Shown: in pieces, positions 62,985-64,000 of the stretch
Layout of the letters: each line of letters starts with the position of its first letter
Numbering within the stretch: the first letter of the stretch is position 1
The notes under the pieces: model-generated
What the model was told of the DNA's origin: nothing
The model's database searches: none
The model's input: only the letters and a program-made list of their open reading frames with translations
Assembly: GCF_029893805.1 (NCBI RefSeq)
Contig: NZ_JARXYP010000002.1
Location: forward strand, 7,998,001 to 8,062,000
Length of the DNA: 64,000 bases
Direction: 5' to 3'
Origin: Streptomyces sp. SAI-135
Lineage (GTDB): Bacteria > Actinomycetota > Actinomycetes > Streptomycetales > Streptomycetaceae
Program-made: the position numbers and the translations under genes

Positions 62985-63686
62985 TCAGTGCGCGGGCCGG
63001 TCGTCCCTCTCCGGCTGGTCCAGGTGGGAGGCGAGGACGGCGGCCTGGACGCGGCGCTGGACACCGAGTTTGGCCAGGAGGCGGGAGATGTGGTTCTTGA
63101 CGGTCTTCTCGGAGAGGTAGAGGCGCTTGCCGATCTCTCGGTTGGTGAGACCGTCGCCGATCAGGCCGAGGATCTCGCGTTCGCGAGGTGACAGGGCCGC
63201 GATCTCGGGGGCGGTCTGCGGTGCCTGAGCGGGTTCGGTGCGCAGGGAGCGCATCAGGCGTGCGGTGGTCGCGGGGTCCAGCAGGGACTGGCCGGAGGCG
63301 ACCGTGCGGACCGCCGAGACCAGGTCGGAGCCCCGGATCTGCTTGAGGACATAGCCCGAGGCCCCGGCCATGATGGCGTCGAGGAGGGCGTCCTCGTCGT
63401 CGAACGAGGTCAGCATCAGACAGGCCAGCTCCGGCATCTGGCTGCGCAGTTCGCGGCAGACGGTGATGCCGTCGCCGTCGGGCAGGCGGACGTCGAGCAC
63501 GGCCACGTGCGGGCGTACGGCGGGCGCGCGCAGGAGGGCGTGTCGGGTGTCGGCGGCGTCGCCGACCACGCTGATGTCGTCCTCGGCGTCCAGCAGATCG
63601 GCCACACCACGGCGTACGACCTCGTGGTCGTCCAGCAGGAAGACCCGGATCGGATCCTGAGCGCTGAAGGTACGTACGTCTGTCAT
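62985..63686 (-). CDS. DevR/DosR(OsdR)-like LuxR-family response regulator
   Basis: A 233-residue NarL/DevR-type regulator. Receiver: acidic pocket LLDDHEVVRRG, phospho-acceptor Asp65 in VAVLDVRLPDGDG, switch TSFDDED, Lys in GYVLKQIRG. LuxR HTH at about 165-225: LSPREREILGLIGDGLTNREIGKRLYLSEKTVKNHISRLLAKLGVQRR. The VLKQIRGSDL and LLDPATTARLMRSLR linker resembles mycobacterial DosR, which activates a hypoxia/dormancy regulon rich in USP and CBS proteins. The likely sensor kinase is not in the window. Start at MTDVRTFS with GGGAGTCCAG. I infer it binds the repeated boxes. Confidence 0.92.
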   Translation of the reverse strand: MTDVRTFSAQDPIRVFLLDDHEVVRRGVADLLDAEDDISVVGDAADTRHALLRAPAVRPHVAVLDVRLPDGDGITVCRELRSQMPELACLMLTSFDDEDALLDAIMAGASGYVLKQIRGSDLVSAVRTVASGQSLLDPATTARLMRSLRTEPAQAPQTAPEIAALSPREREILGLIGDGLTNREIGKRLYLSEKTVKNHISRLLAKLGVQRRVQAAVLASHLDQPERDDRPAH

Positions 63687-63738
63687 CTGGACTCCCTCGC
63701 TCCCGTGAGCCGCAGCGGTGGGCCGCCTGCCCCCGCCG

Positions 63739-64000
63739 TCATCGCGCCGGACCCGGTCCGAAGGGACCACCCGGTTTCGTACGCACGTCCAGTGTGCCCG
63801 TCAGAGAGCGTGCAGCACGCGCGAGGCGCACCACGAAGGGGCGGGGTGCCGGCCTCGGACGCTCTGCGCTAAGGGCCTGCCCCGGACGCCGTCGGCGGAC
63901 CGGGCGGCGGCCCTCCGCGAGTTCGCACATCCGCGCCCGGTAGGCGGCGGCGTCGATCCGGCCGTGCAGCCGCTGTGCCACCAGCCGCTTCTCCGTCGCC
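63739..64000 (-). CDS. SHOCT-like protein, C-terminal part, cut by the window end
   Basis: The frame stays open to the window edge (ATEKRLVAQRLHGRIDAAAY, RARMCELAEG), resembling the short SHOCT/DUF1707-type helix pairs, then a basic proline-rich tail to the stop. The N-terminus is missing. It lies 52 bp upstream of the osdR-like start on the same strand. Confidence 0.5.
   Translation of the reverse strand, partial: ATEKRLVAQRLHGRIDAAAYRARMCELAEGRRPVRRRRPGQALSAERPRPAPRPFVVRLARAARSLTGTLDVRTKPGGPFGPGPAR
63755..63768. promoter_or_regulatory. Possible autoregulatory DevR-like site
   Basis: GGTCCG-AA-GGGACC, 69 bp before the osdR-like start, is palindromic (GGTCC/GGACC) but farther from the consensus. 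It lies inside the end of the next ORF. Confidence 0.3.

Overview
This window has very high G+C, long overlapping shadow ORFs, ATGA-coupled operons and a full ergothioneine cluster, which point to Streptomyces or a close relative. No rRNA, tRNA, insertion sequence, prophage or CRISPR array was found. The only genes cut by the window ends are a GGDEF-EAL protein at the left and a SHOCT-like ORF at the right.

Left half (1-29.7 kb), mostly ordinary metabolism. In order: a c-di-GMP phosphodiesterase end; a LysR regulator divergent from sdhCAB; an olsBA-like ornithine-lipid acyltransferase pair; a short UvrA-like ATPase; a zinc-starvation module (cysteine-free ribosomal protein L32 plus a COG0523 GTPase behind a Zur-box-like palindrome); a dodecin; a MalY-type C-S lyase convergent with egtABCD; a bacterial PARG next to a PemK-like protein; a flotillin; an amidase; a Tat-exported GH43-AbfB enzyme; and a second SPFH/NfeD pair.

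Right half (29.8-64 kb), a stress and dormancy island. It has three CBS-BON proteins, a cyclic-nucleotide-binding protein, a STAS protein, two double-domain universal stress proteins, DUF1876 and DUF1918 proteins, a phosphoribosyltransferase, an E. coli FbaB-like class I aldolase, a P-type cation ATPase coupled to two TrkA subunits, a complete nine-subunit V/A-type ATPase operon, and a DevR/DosR(OsdR)-like response regulator. Between the stress genes lies a polysaccharide locus with one protein that joins NodB deacetylase, GT2 synthase and acyltransferase-3 modules.

The unifying signal is a repeated near-palindrome, GGGCCG-N2-CGGCCC, usually in tandem pairs with starts 21-22 bp apart. It lies upstream of most island genes, including the gap between the two ion-pump operons. 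I read it as the binding site of the DevR-like regulator encoded at the right end. It also occurs in two places with no ordinary gene downstream, which suggests a small RNA and a 31-residue peptide gene.

The V/A-ATPase operon also contains two truncated tandem copies of the start of its subunit E gene, each joined to the next reading frame by ATGA.
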